Origin: Deltaproteobacteria bacterium
GTDB taxonomy: Bacteria > Myxococcota > Myxococcia > Myxococcales > 40CM-4-68-19
Length of the DNA: 64,000 nucleotides
Assembly (NCBI GenBank): GCA_005879535.1
Contig: VBKI01000066.1
Span: forward strand, 93,483 to 157,482
Direction of reading: 5' to 3'
Numbering within the stretch: the stretch's first letter is position 1; each line of letters begins with the position of its first letter. The translations under genes and the position numbers were made by a program. Below the pieces are notes generated by a model, which searched no databases, was not told where the DNA came from, and worked only from the letters and a program-made list of their open reading frames with translations. Positions 43,596-53,338 of this stretch are shown one piece after another.

Positions 43596-46388
43596 TTACC
43601 TGTGCGAGAGGAGCCTGACCGCTTCCTGAAGCGCGGCGACTGCCTTGTTCGAATCTCCGTCCTCGACGTGGACGCGCAGCGCCCGCCGCCCGTGCGCCTG
43701 AAGGACCTCGAGGTCTCCACAGGCTTGGGCCGCAAAGAGCGTCCCGAACGAGTACGGCATCCCGGGAATGGGAAGGTCTTCGCCGCCGTCGGTGGTGATC
43801 TGCAGGAACAGCCCGGTGTTCGGCCCGCCCTTGTGAAGCTGACCGGTGGAATGGAGAAAACGCGGACCGAATCCCACCGTGCACGCGAGCTTCGTCGTGT
43901 TCCGGATGCCGCCCTGCACGCTCTGGAAGTTCTGCGACACCTCGCCGTCCTGCGGAAGATAGAGCTGCAACGCGACGTAGTCTCCGGCGTCGGCGAGAGC
44001 GAGGTGCGCGGCGATCCACCCGGCGGGCGACGCGGCGACGGCGCTTCCGAGAGTGCCCGCGGCCTTGCGCAGGATCTGCGCGTGCTCCGCGGAAGCGAAC
44101 AGCGCCAGCCCCTGGGATCTCAGCACCGGCTCCTGCGCCGGCAGCGTGCCCGCGGCGAGCAGCGATCGGGTCTTTTCCTTGCTCTCGGCGACGTTGGGCT
44201 CGTCGAACGGGTCGATCTCGAGCACCGCTCCCATCGCCGCCGTCGCGATCTCCCAGCGCAGGAACTCGCCTGCGATCTCCATGGGAGTGGACAGCTTCCA
44301 CTGCAAGAGCGGCTGGCCCGCCTCCGCGAGATGGCTCATGTCGTGCGCTTCGCTCTGCAGAGAGAGGGAGACGAAGAGGCGGTCGTTGCCGTACGCCTCG
44401 GCCTTTCCCGGCGGCTCGCCGTCGACGGGAACGATCCCGCGTCCCTGCTTGCCGGTGCTCTCGGCGATGAGCTGCTCCAGCCAGGCGCCGAGCGGCGCGA
44501 GATTCTTGCTGAGCAGGAAGGTGAGCTTGTCCGCGCCCTTCTTCGCCAGACCTGCGGCGATGCCGCCGATGCGAACGGCGAGGTTCTCGGCCAGCGGGAC
44601 GCGGGCGTGGGACGCCAGCGCGACCTTCTCTGCCTGCTCGACCAGCGCCTTCGCGTCGAGGCCAAGAAGCGCGGCCGGAACGAGCCCGAAGTAGCTGAGC
44701 GCGCTGTAGCGCCCGCCGATGTCCGGCGGGTTCACGAACGTCTTCCAGAACCGCTCGTCCTGGGCCCGCTTCTGCAGCGGCGTCCCCGGATCCGTGATGG
44801 CGACGAAGCTCGACCCGTCGGCCACCTGGGCGCGGAAGTGCCGGTAGAAGCAGTCCACCTCGGTGGTGGTGCCGCTCTTCGAGCTGACGAGGAAGAGCGT
44901 GCGGCCGAGGTCGAACCCGCGCGCCGCCGCACGCACTGCGTCCGGCGCCGTGGAATCGAGCACGCGCAAGTCCAGCCCGCCTTCGCGCTTGCCGAGAATG
45001 CGCGCGATCACTTCCGGAGCGAGCGACGATCCGCCCATGCCGAGCAGCACGCAGTGCCGGAACTTCCGTCCCGCGTCGGCGGCGAACGCGGAGATCTCCT
45101 TCGCGTGCTCCTTGCCGAAGCTCGTCGCCTCCAACCAGCCGAGCCGCGTCTTCGCGACGTTCTTCGGGCCCCACAACGAGGCATCCCTGGCCCAGATGCG
45201 CGCGGCCACCTTCTTCTCCCGCGCGGCATCCAGCCCGGCGGTCGCGTCTTCGCGTCGCTTGCCGAGGCTCTCGCGAAGCTGCGCCTTGCGCGCGAACGTC
45301 TGCGCCGCTGCCCGCGCCGCGATGGCGTGGAGAAGACCGTCGAGCGCCTTGGAGAAGAGGTCGAGGCCCTGGTCGGTGAGCTCCGCGCAGACCTTCTCCA
45401 GATCGATGCCGAGCTCCGAGAGCCGCGCCAGCTGGGCCCGCGCCTGCGGGACGTCTTCCGTCACGGTCTCGCGCTCGACCTTGCCGTGGTCGTTGAACGC
45501 CTCGAGAGTGGCGAGGGGGAGCGTATTCACCGTGTCGCGCCCGATCAGCGGCTCGACGTAGAGGACGTCGCTGTAGGCCTTGTTCTTCGTGCCCGTCGAC
45601 GCCCAGAGCGGCCGTTGGCGGGTCGCGCCCCTGGATTCCAGCGACTTCCAGCGCGAGGAAGCAACGCTCTTCAGATAGATCCGGTACGCCTCCTTCGCGT
45701 TCGCCACCGCGATCTTCCCGAGCAGGTCCCGCGCTCCCTTCTCCTCCAGGAGCTTGTCGACGGCCGTATCGACGCGGCTGACGAAGAAGCTCGCCACGCT
45801 GTGGATCTGCGAGATCGGGAGCCCTTTCGCGACCCGGTCCTCCAGGCCGGACAGGTAGGCGTCGATCACCTGCTCGTACACGCGAACGCTGAAGATCAGC
45901 GTGATGTTGATGCTGATGCCCGCCGCCGTTGCCTGCCTGATCGCGGGAATCCCTTCGGGGTTCGCGGGGATCTTGATGAACAGGTTCGGGCGGTCGACGG
46001 AGCCCCAGAACCGCTTCGCCTCCTGGACCGTGGCCTTCGTGTCGCGCGCGATGTACGGCGACACCTCCAGCGAGACGAAGCCGTCGCGTCCCTGCAGGCG
46101 GTCGAACAGCGGCCGCAACGCGTCGCAGGCGGAGCGCACGTCGTCGATGGCGATGGCCTCATAGATCTCGAGAGGCGTCTTGCCCTGCTCGATGAGCGTC
46201 TTGAGCTGGTCGTCGTACTCGTCGGACTCGACGATGGCCTTCTCGAAGATGGCCGGGTTGGCGGTGACGCCGCGGATCCCGTCTTCCTCGACCATCCGCG
46301 CCAACTGGCCAGAATGGATCAACTTGCGCCCGATCAGATCGAGCCATGCGCTCTGTCCAAACTCGTTCAGCCTCGCTGCCGGCTTCAT
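43596..46388 (-). CDS. tal-pgi: Bifunctional transaldolase-phosphoglucose isomerase
   Basis: A natural 930-residue fusion. The N-terminal transaldolase (about 1-365) has TANPAIFEKAI, the Schiff-base lysine K139 in NLFIKIPAN and LWASTGTKN. The C-terminal glucose-6-phosphate isomerase (about 380-930) has LLGMGGSSLAPEV, VSSKSGTTTEVD and the C-terminal phosphosugar-binding block. It connects the pentose phosphate pathway to the glycolytic hexose pool in one polypeptide. Such fusions occur in some bacteria. Between tkt (9 bases) and gnd (5 bases). Confidence 0.96.
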   Translation of the reverse strand: MKPAARLNEFGQSAWLDLIGRKLIHSGQLARMVEEDGIRGVTANPAIFEKAIVESDEYDDQLKTLIEQGKTPLEIYEAIAIDDVRSACDALRPLFDRLQGRDGFVSLEVSPYIARDTKATVQEAKRFWGSVDRPNLFIKIPANPEGIPAIRQATAAGISINITLIFSVRVYEQVIDAYLSGLEDRVAKGLPISQIHSVASFFVSRVDTAVDKLLEEKGARDLLGKIAVANAKEAYRIYLKSVASSRWKSLESRGATRQRPLWASTGTKNKAYSDVLYVEPLIGRDTVNTLPLATLEAFNDHGKVERETVTEDVPQARAQLARLSELGIDLEKVCAELTDQGLDLFSKALDGLLHAIAARAAAQTFARKAQLRESLGKRREDATAGLDAAREKKVAARIWARDASLWGPKNVAKTRLGWLEATSFGKEHAKEISAFAADAGRKFRHCVLLGMGGSSLAPEVIARILGKREGGLDLRVLDSTAPDAVRAAARGFDLGRTLFLVSSKSGTTTEVDCFYRHFRAQVADGSSFVAITDPGTPLQKRAQDERFWKTFVNPPDIGGRYSALSYFGLVPAALLGLDAKALVEQAEKVALASHARVPLAENLAVRIGGIAAGLAKKGADKLTFLLSKNLAPLGAWLEQLIAESTGKQGRGIVPVDGEPPGKAEAYGNDRLFVSLSLQSEAHDMSHLAEAGQPLLQWKLSTPMEIAGEFLRWEIATAAMGAVLEIDPFDEPNVAESKEKTRSLLAAGTLPAQEPVLRSQGLALFASAEHAQILRKAAGTLGSAVAASPAGWIAAHLALADAGDYVALQLYLPQDGEVSQNFQSVQGGIRNTTKLACTVGFGPRFLHSTGQLHKGGPNTGLFLQITTDGGEDLPIPGMPYSFGTLFAAQACGDLEVLQAHGRRALRVHVEDGDSNKAVAALQEAVRLLSHR

Positions 46389-46397
46389 CGTCTCTCC

Positions 46398-48413
46398 TCA
46401 CTTCGTGTTCGTGCGTCCGCCGCCCTCGAGCCATTTCGAGATGCGACCCGCTACCTTCTGCGGCGTCAGATCGTAGGCGTCGGCGAGCGCCTTCTCCGGG
46501 GCGCTGGCCCCGAAGCGGTCGATGCCCACCATCAGGCCGTCGCCGATGATCCGGTACCAGTCGAGCCCACCGGCCGCCTCCACCGCCACCATCTTCGCCC
46601 GCCCGTGGGGAATGAGCCGGCGCTGCTCTTCGCCCGGCCAGCGGAGGAAACGCTCCACGCAGGGCATCGAGACCAGGCGGACCTTGAGCGACTTGTCGAA
46701 GAACTGGAGCGCCTGCTGCGAGGTCGACACTTCGCTGCCGGTGGCCACGATGACCAGATCCGGATCCTCGACGTCGACCAGGGCGTACGCGCCGCGCAGC
46801 GCCTCGCGGACGTTCGCCGGCCTGCTCCGCTGCAGGACCGGCAACTTTTGCCGCGTGAACGCGAGCGCCGTGGGCCCTTCCTTGCGCTCGACCGCGGCCG
46901 CCCAGGACGCGGCGGTCTCGGTGGCATCGGCGGGCCGCCAGACATCGAGATTGGGGATGCAGCGCAACGCGGCCAGCTGCTCGATGGGCTGGTGGGTGGG
47001 GCCGTCCTCGCCGAGGAAGATCGAGTCGTGGGTAAAGACGAAGATGCTGTGCAGCTTCGACAGCGCAGCGAGGCGGATGGGCGGGCGCATGTAGTCGGCG
47101 AAGAGCAGGAACGTCGCGCTGTACGGCAGGAAGAAGCCGTCGTAGGCGAACCCGTTCACGACCGCGCCCATCCCATGCTCGCGAACGCCGAAATGGATGT
47201 TGCGGCCGGCGTAATTCTCGGCTTGCACGTCGCCGCCGTCCTTCACGTAGGTGAACGTGGAGGGGTCGAGATCGGCGGAACCGCCCACCAGGCCGGGCAG
47301 GAGCTGCGCCGCCTTCTGGATGATGGCCTGCCCGTGCTTGCGCGTGGATTCCGGCGCGGTCGCGTTCGCGACCGCCGCCGCCAGTTGCTCGGGCAGATCT
47401 TCCGGGACCTTCTGGTCGGCCAGCGCGCTCCACAGCTTCGCCTTCTGCGGACTTGCGCGTTGCCACTCGCTGAACCGGCGCTGCCAGTCCTCGTAGCCCT
47501 TCTTCAGCTCCTCGATCCGTCCGGCCCAGAATCGCCGGACCTCGTCGGGGACCAGGAAGGCGGGCTCGAGCGGCCAGCCCAGGTTCTGCTTCGCGGCTTT
47601 CGCCTCGTCTTTTCCGAGCGGCGAGCCGTGCACCTCGTAGGTATTGGACTTATGTGGCGCCCCGAACCCGATCACCGTCCGCACGCTGATCAGGGAAGGC
47701 CGGGAATCGGCCTTGGCTGCCCGGATGGCGCGATCGATCGCCTCCACGTCGTTGCCGTCGTCGATGCGCTGGACGTGCCACCCATATGCCTCGAACCGCT
47801 TGCCCCGGTCCTCGGTGAAGGTGACCTCCGTGGGACCTGCGAGCGAAACGCGGTTGTCGTCGTAGAGGAAGATCAAATTGCCGAGCTTGAGATGCCCGGC
47901 GAGGGAGCACGCCTCGGAGGCGACGCCTTCCATCAGGTCGCCGTCGCTGCAGATCCCGTAGACGAAGTTGTCGACGGGGAACGCACCGCCGCCGTTCATC
48001 CTCGCCGCGAGCATGCGCTGGGAGAGCGCCATTCCCACCGCATTGGAGATCCCCTGGCCCAACGGACCGGTAGTGGCCTCGACGCCGGGCGTGTCGTGGA
48101 ATTCGGGATGGCCGGGCGTCTTCGATCCGTACTGGCGGAACGACTTGAGGTCGTCCATCGTCACGTCGAAGCCCGCGAGATGAAGCATGGCGTAGATCAG
48201 CATCGAGCCGTGGCCTGCCGAAAGCACGAACCGATCGCGGTTGGCCCAGCGCGGCTCATTGGGGTTGAAGCGCAGGTGCCGGCTCCAGAGAACGAACGCC
48301 ATCGGCGCCGCACCCATCGGCATGCCCGGGTGGCCGCTGTTTGCCTTCTCCACCGCGTCCACGGCGAGAAAACGGATCGTATCGATGCACTTCTTCTGCA
48401 GTTCAGGGTTCAT
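46398..48413 (-). CDS. tkt: Transketolase
   Basis: Transketolase moves two-carbon units between sugar phosphates using thiamine diphosphate. The 671-residue protein has the [17 protein letters not shown] start, [14 protein letters not shown], the thiamine-binding [14 protein letters not shown]...YDDN, and in the C-terminal half [13 protein letters not shown]. Length is normal. Its ATG overlaps the glk stop as ATGA. Confidence 0.97.
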   Translation of the reverse strand: MNPELQKKCIDTIRFLAVDAVEKANSGHPGMPMGAAPMAFVLWSRHLRFNPNEPRWANRDRFVLSAGHGSMLIYAMLHLAGFDVTMDDLKSFRQYGSKTPGHPEFHDTPGVEATTGPLGQGISNAVGMALSQRMLAARMNGGGAFPVDNFVYGICSDGDLMEGVASEACSLAGHLKLGNLIFLYDDNRVSLAGPTEVTFTEDRGKRFEAYGWHVQRIDDGNDVEAIDRAIRAAKADSRPSLISVRTVIGFGAPHKSNTYEVHGSPLGKDEAKAAKQNLGWPLEPAFLVPDEVRRFWAGRIEELKKGYEDWQRRFSEWQRASPQKAKLWSALADQKVPEDLPEQLAAAVANATAPESTRKHGQAIIQKAAQLLPGLVGGSADLDPSTFTYVKDGGDVQAENYAGRNIHFGVREHGMGAVVNGFAYDGFFLPYSATFLLFADYMRPPIRLAALSKLHSIFVFTHDSIFLGEDGPTHQPIEQLAALRCIPNLDVWRPADATETAASWAAAVERKEGPTALAFTRQKLPVLQRSRPANVREALRGAYALVDVEDPDLVIVATGSEVSTSQQALQFFDKSLKVRLVSMPCVERFLRWPGEEQRRLIPHGRAKMVAVEAAGGLDWYRIIGDGLMVGIDRFGASAPEKALADAYDLTPQKVAGRISKWLEGGGRTNTK

Positions 48414-49465
48414 TCCGGGCTCGTCGATGGAGTGTTTCGGGTTTGCGGCGCGAGCTGGGACTCGCGTGCGGCGAGAGCTGCGGCTCCCAGCACGCCCGCG
48501 CGGGCGTCGAGCACGATCTGGACCGGCATCTGTTCGAGCACCGGCCGCATCCGTCCCTTGCTGACGAACGCCTCGCGAAAGCGTCCGTCCTTCATGAAGT
48601 CGAGCATCTTCGGGGCGATCCCGCCCGCGACGTACACGCCGCCCGTAGCCAGCGTCTTCAGCGCGAGGTTTCCGGCCTCGGCGCCGTAGAGCTCGCAGAA
48701 CAGCTCGACGGTGCGCCGGCAGAACGGGTCGCCGGTAGCGGCTCCTGCGGTGATGGCGGCGGGAGCGTTGTCGCGGTCGCCGGCAATACTCTCTGCCAGC
48801 GCCTCGCCGGGCCCCATGCCGGTCACGTGCGAGATGGCGTCGGCCAGATTGACAAGGCCATCCCCGGACAGGACCCGCTCCCAGCTCACGTGGTCGTAAC
48901 GCCGCATCAGGAATCGCAGGACGCCGATCTCGAGCCCGGTGCGAGGCGCAAAACTGCAGTGCCCACCTTCGCTCGCCAGCACTTCGCGCTGACCGCTGGC
49001 GCCGAGCGTCGCGATGGCTTCGCCGAGCCCGGTGCCGGCGCCGATCACTGCCCAGGCCCCCCTCGGATCGCGCACTCCCTCATTCAGCGTCACCAGATCT
49101 GCAGCCTTTACCGCCGGAATTCCCAGCGCCAGCGCGTGGAAGTCGTTGACGAGCCTGACCGAATCGATGCCGAGCGCCTGCGCGAGTTCCTCCTCGTCGA
49201 GGATCCAGGGCAGGTTCGTGGTGTGGCTGCGGCCGTTTGTGACCGGCCCCGCCACCCCGAATCCCGCGCGGCGGGGCATTGGCCGCCGCACCTCGCTGGC
49301 GAAGGCGCGGCAGATGGCTCCGACGCCGGAATAGCTCCGGCTTTCATAGCGGCTGCTCGCCAGCACCTCGATCGACGGTGCGCCAGTCCGCACGTCGGGC
49401 GGCGAGACGTCGCAGATCGCCAGGAGGGTCTTGGTCCCCCCGATGTCGCCTGCGAGCACCTGCAT
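48410..49465 (-). CDS. glk: Glucokinase
   Basis: Glk phosphorylates free glucose to glucose 6-phosphate and so feeds the rest of the operon. The 351-residue protein has the phosphate loop [10 protein letters not shown], the NLPW...NDFHALALG glucose-binding core, GAGTGLGEA and [12 protein letters not shown]. No ribosome site is seen before the ATG, and the candidate promoter would put transcription start almost on the codon, so translation may be leaderless. It is the first gene of the operon that ends with pgl. Confidence 0.95.
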   Translation of the reverse strand: MQVLAGDIGGTKTLLAICDVSPPDVRTGAPSIEVLASSRYESRSYSGVGAICRAFASEVRRPMPRRAGFGVAGPVTNGRSHTTNLPWILDEEELAQALGIDSVRLVNDFHALALGIPAVKAADLVTLNEGVRDPRGAWAVIGAGTGLGEAIATLGASGQREVLASEGGHCSFAPRTGLEIGVLRFLMRRYDHVSWERVLSGDGLVNLADAISHVTGMGPGEALAESIAGDRDNAPAAITAGAATGDPFCRRTVELFCELYGAEAGNLALKTLATGGVYVAGGIAPKMLDFMKDGRFREAFVSKGRMRPVLEQMPVQIVLDARAGVLGAAALAARESQLAPQTRNTPSTSPE

Positions 49466-49473
49466 GCCGCGGC

Positions 49474-49501
49474 AACCTACCCGACGAACGAAGAAGATCA
49501 A
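49474..49501 (-). promoter_or_regulatory. Possible promoter of the glk-pgl operon
   Basis: TTGATC (49501-49496), a 16-base spacer and TAGGTT (49479-49474) on the minus strand. Transcription would start within a few bases of the glk ATG, giving a leaderless message. The gap to the divergent gene (49466-49600) is otherwise unremarkable. Confidence 0.35.
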
Positions 49502-49600
49502 GCGACGAAGGGAGATGCCACGTCTTGCCCGCCCTTGCCCGCTGCACGATGAACCCCAAGTTTCGACTGGAGGCGCGTGCGCGCACAGTGGAGGAATGCG

Positions 49601-50284
49601 ATGAGAGCGGACGGAGCATGGGCAGGCTGGGCGGGGATGGTTGCAGCGGCGGCGTTGTTCTGGCCCGCGGTCGCGCGCGCGCAGATCGAGACCACCCTCT
49701 CGCCGGTCGGAGACGCGAACTGGAGCGCGACGGCCGGCCGGACGGCTGGAGCGGGGAATGCCGTCCTCCAGGCAGAAGCGGGATGGCCGGGCATCGGGTT
49801 CACCTATCTGAAGGGCCTCGATGAGCGCAGCGACATCGGCTTTCACATCGCTTTGAATTACGGGCTCGAGGGAACGTCTTCGAGCGCCACCGGCGTCAAC
49901 CTCGCCATCCCCTATCGGCGGACTCTCGCTGACAGCGGCGACACGGCGATCGCCTTCGAGATGCAGCCCGGCCTTTCCATCTACAGCAACAACGGCGCGA
50001 TGGTCGGCATCGGTGGGCCCATCGGCGTCGTCGCGGGTTTCCACGTGAGCCCGCCTTTGACGCTGGACATCGCCGCCGACGTGCCGGTCCTCGTCTCTTT
50101 CTCCAACCCGGCCGGTTTCCTCTTCGGACCGCAGTTTGGCGGCGGCGGGGAGTACCTGATCGACCGGAACCTCGCGGTGACCGCGCGCCTGCGCGTCGGC
50201 CCGCGGTTCGCTCTCACCTCGGGGGATACGACGTCGCAGACCGGTTTCGTGACGATCATCGGCCTCGCCTATAACGCGCGCTGA
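49601..50284 (+). CDS. Exported outer-membrane-like protein
   Basis: The 227-residue product has a signal peptide (MVAAAALFWPAVARA before QIE) and alternating strands ending in VTIIGLAYNAR, suggesting a small barrel. Chosen ATG has GGAGG six bases upstream; a GTG eight codons earlier is less likely. Family not recognised. It is divergent from glk and converges with the helicase gene, two bases apart. Confidence 0.75.
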   Translation: MRADGAWAGWAGMVAAAALFWPAVARAQIETTLSPVGDANWSATAGRTAGAGNAVLQAEAGWPGIGFTYLKGLDERSDIGFHIALNYGLEGTSSSATGVNLAIPYRRTLADSGDTAIAFEMQPGLSIYSNNGAMVGIGGPIGVVAGFHVSPPLTLDIAADVPVLVSFSNPAGFLFGPQFGGGGEYLIDRNLAVTARLRVGPRFALTSGDTTSQTGFVTIIGLAYNAR

Positions 50285-50286
50285 GA

Positions 50287-53200
50287 TCAAGCGAGCTGGA
50301 TGAGCGCCGCCTGATCCAGCTCCAGCCGGGCGCCGTCGAGCGCGGCCGCCGCTTCTTCGTAGAGTTTCGTTTCCGCCTCGAGGACGCGGCGTGCCTCCGC
50401 TTCGCCGACCTTGCTCTGGGCGAGCCAGCGCAGCAGCCTTCGCGACGCGGCTTCCTTCTCCGCCTGGATTCCTCTTTTCGCCTCCTCGACCGTTGTCCGC
50501 AGACGCCGCTGCGCCTCTTCCTGCGCCACGCGAAGGGCGCCTTCCACCGCCTGCGTGAAAGCGCCCGGAGGCCCTCCTTCGGGCGCCGGCACCGGCTCGA
50601 CCCTGGAAGAATCGAGCTGCGCGCCGAGCGCATCGTCGACCCGGGCTCCGCCATGGCCATCCAGCCGCACGGGCACGCGCAGCAAGGGCTCGTCGATGTG
50701 TCGCGCCGCGCGCCGCGACGGTACGCGCGCTCCCTGCGCGAGATCGGCGGGCTCCGGCAAAGCGACGAGAAACCGCGCGTCGAGGGCAGCGCCGGACAAT
50801 CCGCGCAGGTGTGCGCGCGCCACGGTGGCCCGGCCGAGCTCGCCATCACGGACCCAGGAGAAAAGCGCCTCGACCAGGGGGTGTCCCGTGGCGAACGAGT
50901 CGTATTCTTCGTGCGTCACCGCGACGTCGCGCCGGAACGAGCCCAACACGGTCCGGTCGTCCGAGAGATCGAAGCCGGCCAATGCGTCGACCTTCAGCTC
51001 CGGACCGACGTGGAACGAGACCTGCCCCGGCAGCACGTCGACCTCCACGTCGACCGCCAGGCCTACCCGCTTCGCCGCCTCGATGGTCACGGCTTCCAGG
51101 CGCGACTCGAGCAGCGTCGCAACCGTCCGCAGCCCGGCTTCCGCGTCTGCGGTCGGGGAAAGCCGGGCGCCGATCCGCTGGCCGCCGCGCTCTGCCAGCG
51201 CGCGGACAGAGGCGAAGTCGCAACTGCGCAGATCGAGCAGCGGATCGTAAGCCCGCGCCACTTCCGCGCGCGCCGCCGACACCCGCGCGGCGAGCTTCCG
51301 CGTCATCTCCTCCCAGCGTTCGGCGTCGTCGGTGGAAGCGAGCGCAAGCAGCGACGGCTCGACGCCTTCGAGGACGGGGTCGAGGCCGCCGACCGGCTCG
51401 GTGAACACGCCGACGCCCGCGTCGAGCACGTCGAGCACGCGCGCCGCAAGCGTTCCCTCGGGGTGGAAGGCGTGGATGCGCACCTCCCGCGACTGGCCGA
51501 TGCGATCGATGCGCCCGATGCGCTGCTCGATGGCCGCGGGGCTCCAGGCGAGATCGTAGTTCACCAGCACGTGGCAGTGCTGGAAGTTGCGCCCTTCCCC
51601 GCCCAGCTCGGTGGAGAGGAGCACGCGCGGGCCGTCCGGATCGCGGAAGCGCGCAACCATCTTGTCGCGGTCCGCCGGCGAGAGGTCGCCGACGTAGCCC
51701 AAAGCCTCGATGTGCCGGCGCGCGAGCGCCGCTCGCAGGTACTCGATGGTCTCGCGCGGCTCGGCGAACACCAGCACCTTCTCGGAAGGGCCCAGCTCCG
51801 CGAGGAGGTCCTGGAACGCCTCCAGCTTCGAGTCCTTCGCCAGAGCGAGCGCGCGCTGCGCCAGCTTCTTCTCCCCCGCCGCCGAGAGACCCGCAGCGAG
51901 CGCCGGAGGCGAGCTGCCCATCCGCCGCAACAGCGAGGCGAGCACGGCGCCCGAAGGGAGCTTCGCGTGCGACAGGGCGCGGCGGACGTCATGCTCCAGC
52001 TTGCGCTCTTCCTCCGTCAGGTGGACGGGGATCCGGGTCAGGCGCCGTGGGGTGAACCCGCCCACGACCGCCCGCCGGTTGCGCAACAGGCGCGCCGAGA
52101 GGCCGTAGCTCTCGGCGAGATGCGCGAGCAGTGGCTTGCCGCGCAGCTCCCGCAGCGCGGGATCGTCCGGAAACAGCGCGGCGATGCGCTCCGCCGCGGC
52201 GGCATCGCCGCCAAGCAGCGCGCGTACTTCCGCGGAGAGATCGCCCTGCCGCGCCAGCCGTGCGCGCAGCTCCTGCTCGGTTGCTGCTGGAGCGGGATCC
52301 ACGAGGCGCAACAGCGCGTGGTATTCCGCCGGGTCGAGCTGCAGAGGCGTGGCGGTCAACAGCAGCAGGCCCCAGGTGCTGCGCGCCAGAGCCTGCGCCA
52401 CCTCGTACGCCTTGGCGCCGCGGAGGTGGTGCGCTTCGTCGACGATCACCAGGTCCCACCCGGCGCCTGCCGCGGCTTTCGTCTCCTCGCGGCTGCGCGA
52501 GAGCCATTCCAGCGAGGTGATCACCAGCGGATGACGCCCCCAAGGGGAATCATCGTCGTCCGGGGCTTCCGCTTCCGCCGCCTCGCGGTCGTCCTTCGCC
52601 CGGTCGGGATCCATCAGCGTGAACAGCAGGTTGAATTTGTGGAACAGCTCCGCCAGCCACTGCACCGTGAGGTGGCTCGGCGCGACCACCAGGCAGCGCT
52701 TGACGAGTCCGGCGTGCAGCAATCCCGAAAGGACGAGGCCGGCCTCGATGGTCTTTCCCAGCCCGACCTCGTCGGCGAGAACGAATCGCGGCTGCGGCGC
52801 CGACAGCACCTGGTGCGCTACGCTCACCTGGTGCGGCTTGACGTAGACGCGCGAGGCGAAGAGCGCGCCGAGCGCGTCGGCACGGCGCTCGAGATCGAGG
52901 CGCACCGTCTCCGAGCGAAGGTGGAAGTCTTCCGGAGCCCCCCAGCGGCCGGAAGCGAGTTGTTCCGCCGGCCCTTCGCGGGGAACCGGCGCGCGCAGGT
53001 CGGCCTCGCTCCGGATCTGCGGCTTCTTGCCGGGAATGTCGACCGTATACCGGTAGAGGTCGTCGGCAGGCCCGGGCAGCGTGCGAAGCACGCGCGCGGC
53101 GGAGCCGTCGGCGAACAGGACCGGCGATTCCGGCGCGAATCGGTAACGCGCCAGCGCGATGTCGCGCGACGACAGCATCACCGGGCCGCCGGGCCGGCCG

Positions 53201-53313
53201 GGAAACTCGGCGGAGAGGCGCGGCGGGTCGTCGCTCACCGCGAGGATGTGCCCGACGCCCCATCCCCCTTGTGCGCGGTGGATGACCTTCATCCCTTTGA
53301 GGAACCGGGGCAC
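50287..53313 (-). CDS. SNF2-family helicase, RapA/HepA-like
   Basis: The 1008-residue protein has a two-lobe SNF2 motor: Walker A ADEVGLGKTIEAG (K187), DEAH box at about 292-295, TATPLQL, and in the second lobe LLSTELGGEGRNFQHC and IEQRIGRIDRIGQ. The N-terminal 115 residues and the C-terminal 400 are unlike chromatin remodellers and resemble RapA, which recycles RNA polymerase. The GTG at 53313 has AAGG six bases upstream and is 25 bases from the divergent chrA start; an upstream frame to 53532 would overlap chrA and is rejected. The C-terminal half is rich in Arg/Ala/Glu helices. Confidence 0.9.
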   Translation of the reverse strand: MPRFLKGMKVIHRAQGGWGVGHILAVSDDPPRLSAEFPGRPGGPVMLSSRDIALARYRFAPESPVLFADGSAARVLRTLPGPADDLYRYTVDIPGKKPQIRSEADLRAPVPREGPAEQLASGRWGAPEDFHLRSETVRLDLERRADALGALFASRVYVKPHQVSVAHQVLSAPQPRFVLADEVGLGKTIEAGLVLSGLLHAGLVKRCLVVAPSHLTVQWLAELFHKFNLLFTLMDPDRAKDDREAAEAEAPDDDDSPWGRHPLVITSLEWLSRSREETKAAAGAGWDLVIVDEAHHLRGAKAYEVAQALARSTWGLLLLTATPLQLDPAEYHALLRLVDPAPAATEQELRARLARQGDLSAEVRALLGGDAAAAERIAALFPDDPALRELRGKPLLAHLAESYGLSARLLRNRRAVVGGFTPRRLTRIPVHLTEEERKLEHDVRRALSHAKLPSGAVLASLLRRMGSSPPALAAGLSAAGEKKLAQRALALAKDSKLEAFQDLLAELGPSEKVLVFAEPRETIEYLRAALARRHIEALGYVGDLSPADRDKMVARFRDPDGPRVLLSTELGGEGRNFQHCHVLVNYDLAWSPAAIEQRIGRIDRIGQSREVRIHAFHPEGTLAARVLDVLDAGVGVFTEPVGGLDPVLEGVEPSLLALASTDDAERWEEMTRKLAARVSAARAEVARAYDPLLDLRSCDFASVRALAERGGQRIGARLSPTADAEAGLRTVATLLESRLEAVTIEAAKRVGLAVDVEVDVLPGQVSFHVGPELKVDALAGFDLSDDRTVLGSFRRDVAVTHEEYDSFATGHPLVEALFSWVRDGELGRATVARAHLRGLSGAALDARFLVALPEPADLAQGARVPSRRAARHIDEPLLRVPVRLDGHGGARVDDALGAQLDSSRVEPVPAPEGGPPGAFTQAVEGALRVAQEEAQRRLRTTVEEAKRGIQAEKEAASRRLLRWLAQSKVGEAEARRVLEAETKLYEEAAAALDGARLELDQAALIQLA

Positions 53314-53338
53314 CGCGGACCTTCTATACTGGAAGGAC

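Noticed and set aside
43602-48689. Open frame of 1695 codons on the plus strand
   Set aside because: It is antisense to tkt, tal-pgi and gnd, all of which have full conserved motifs. Long stop-free shadows are expected in DNA this rich in GC, and the translation is Arg/Leu/Glu-rich without any motif.
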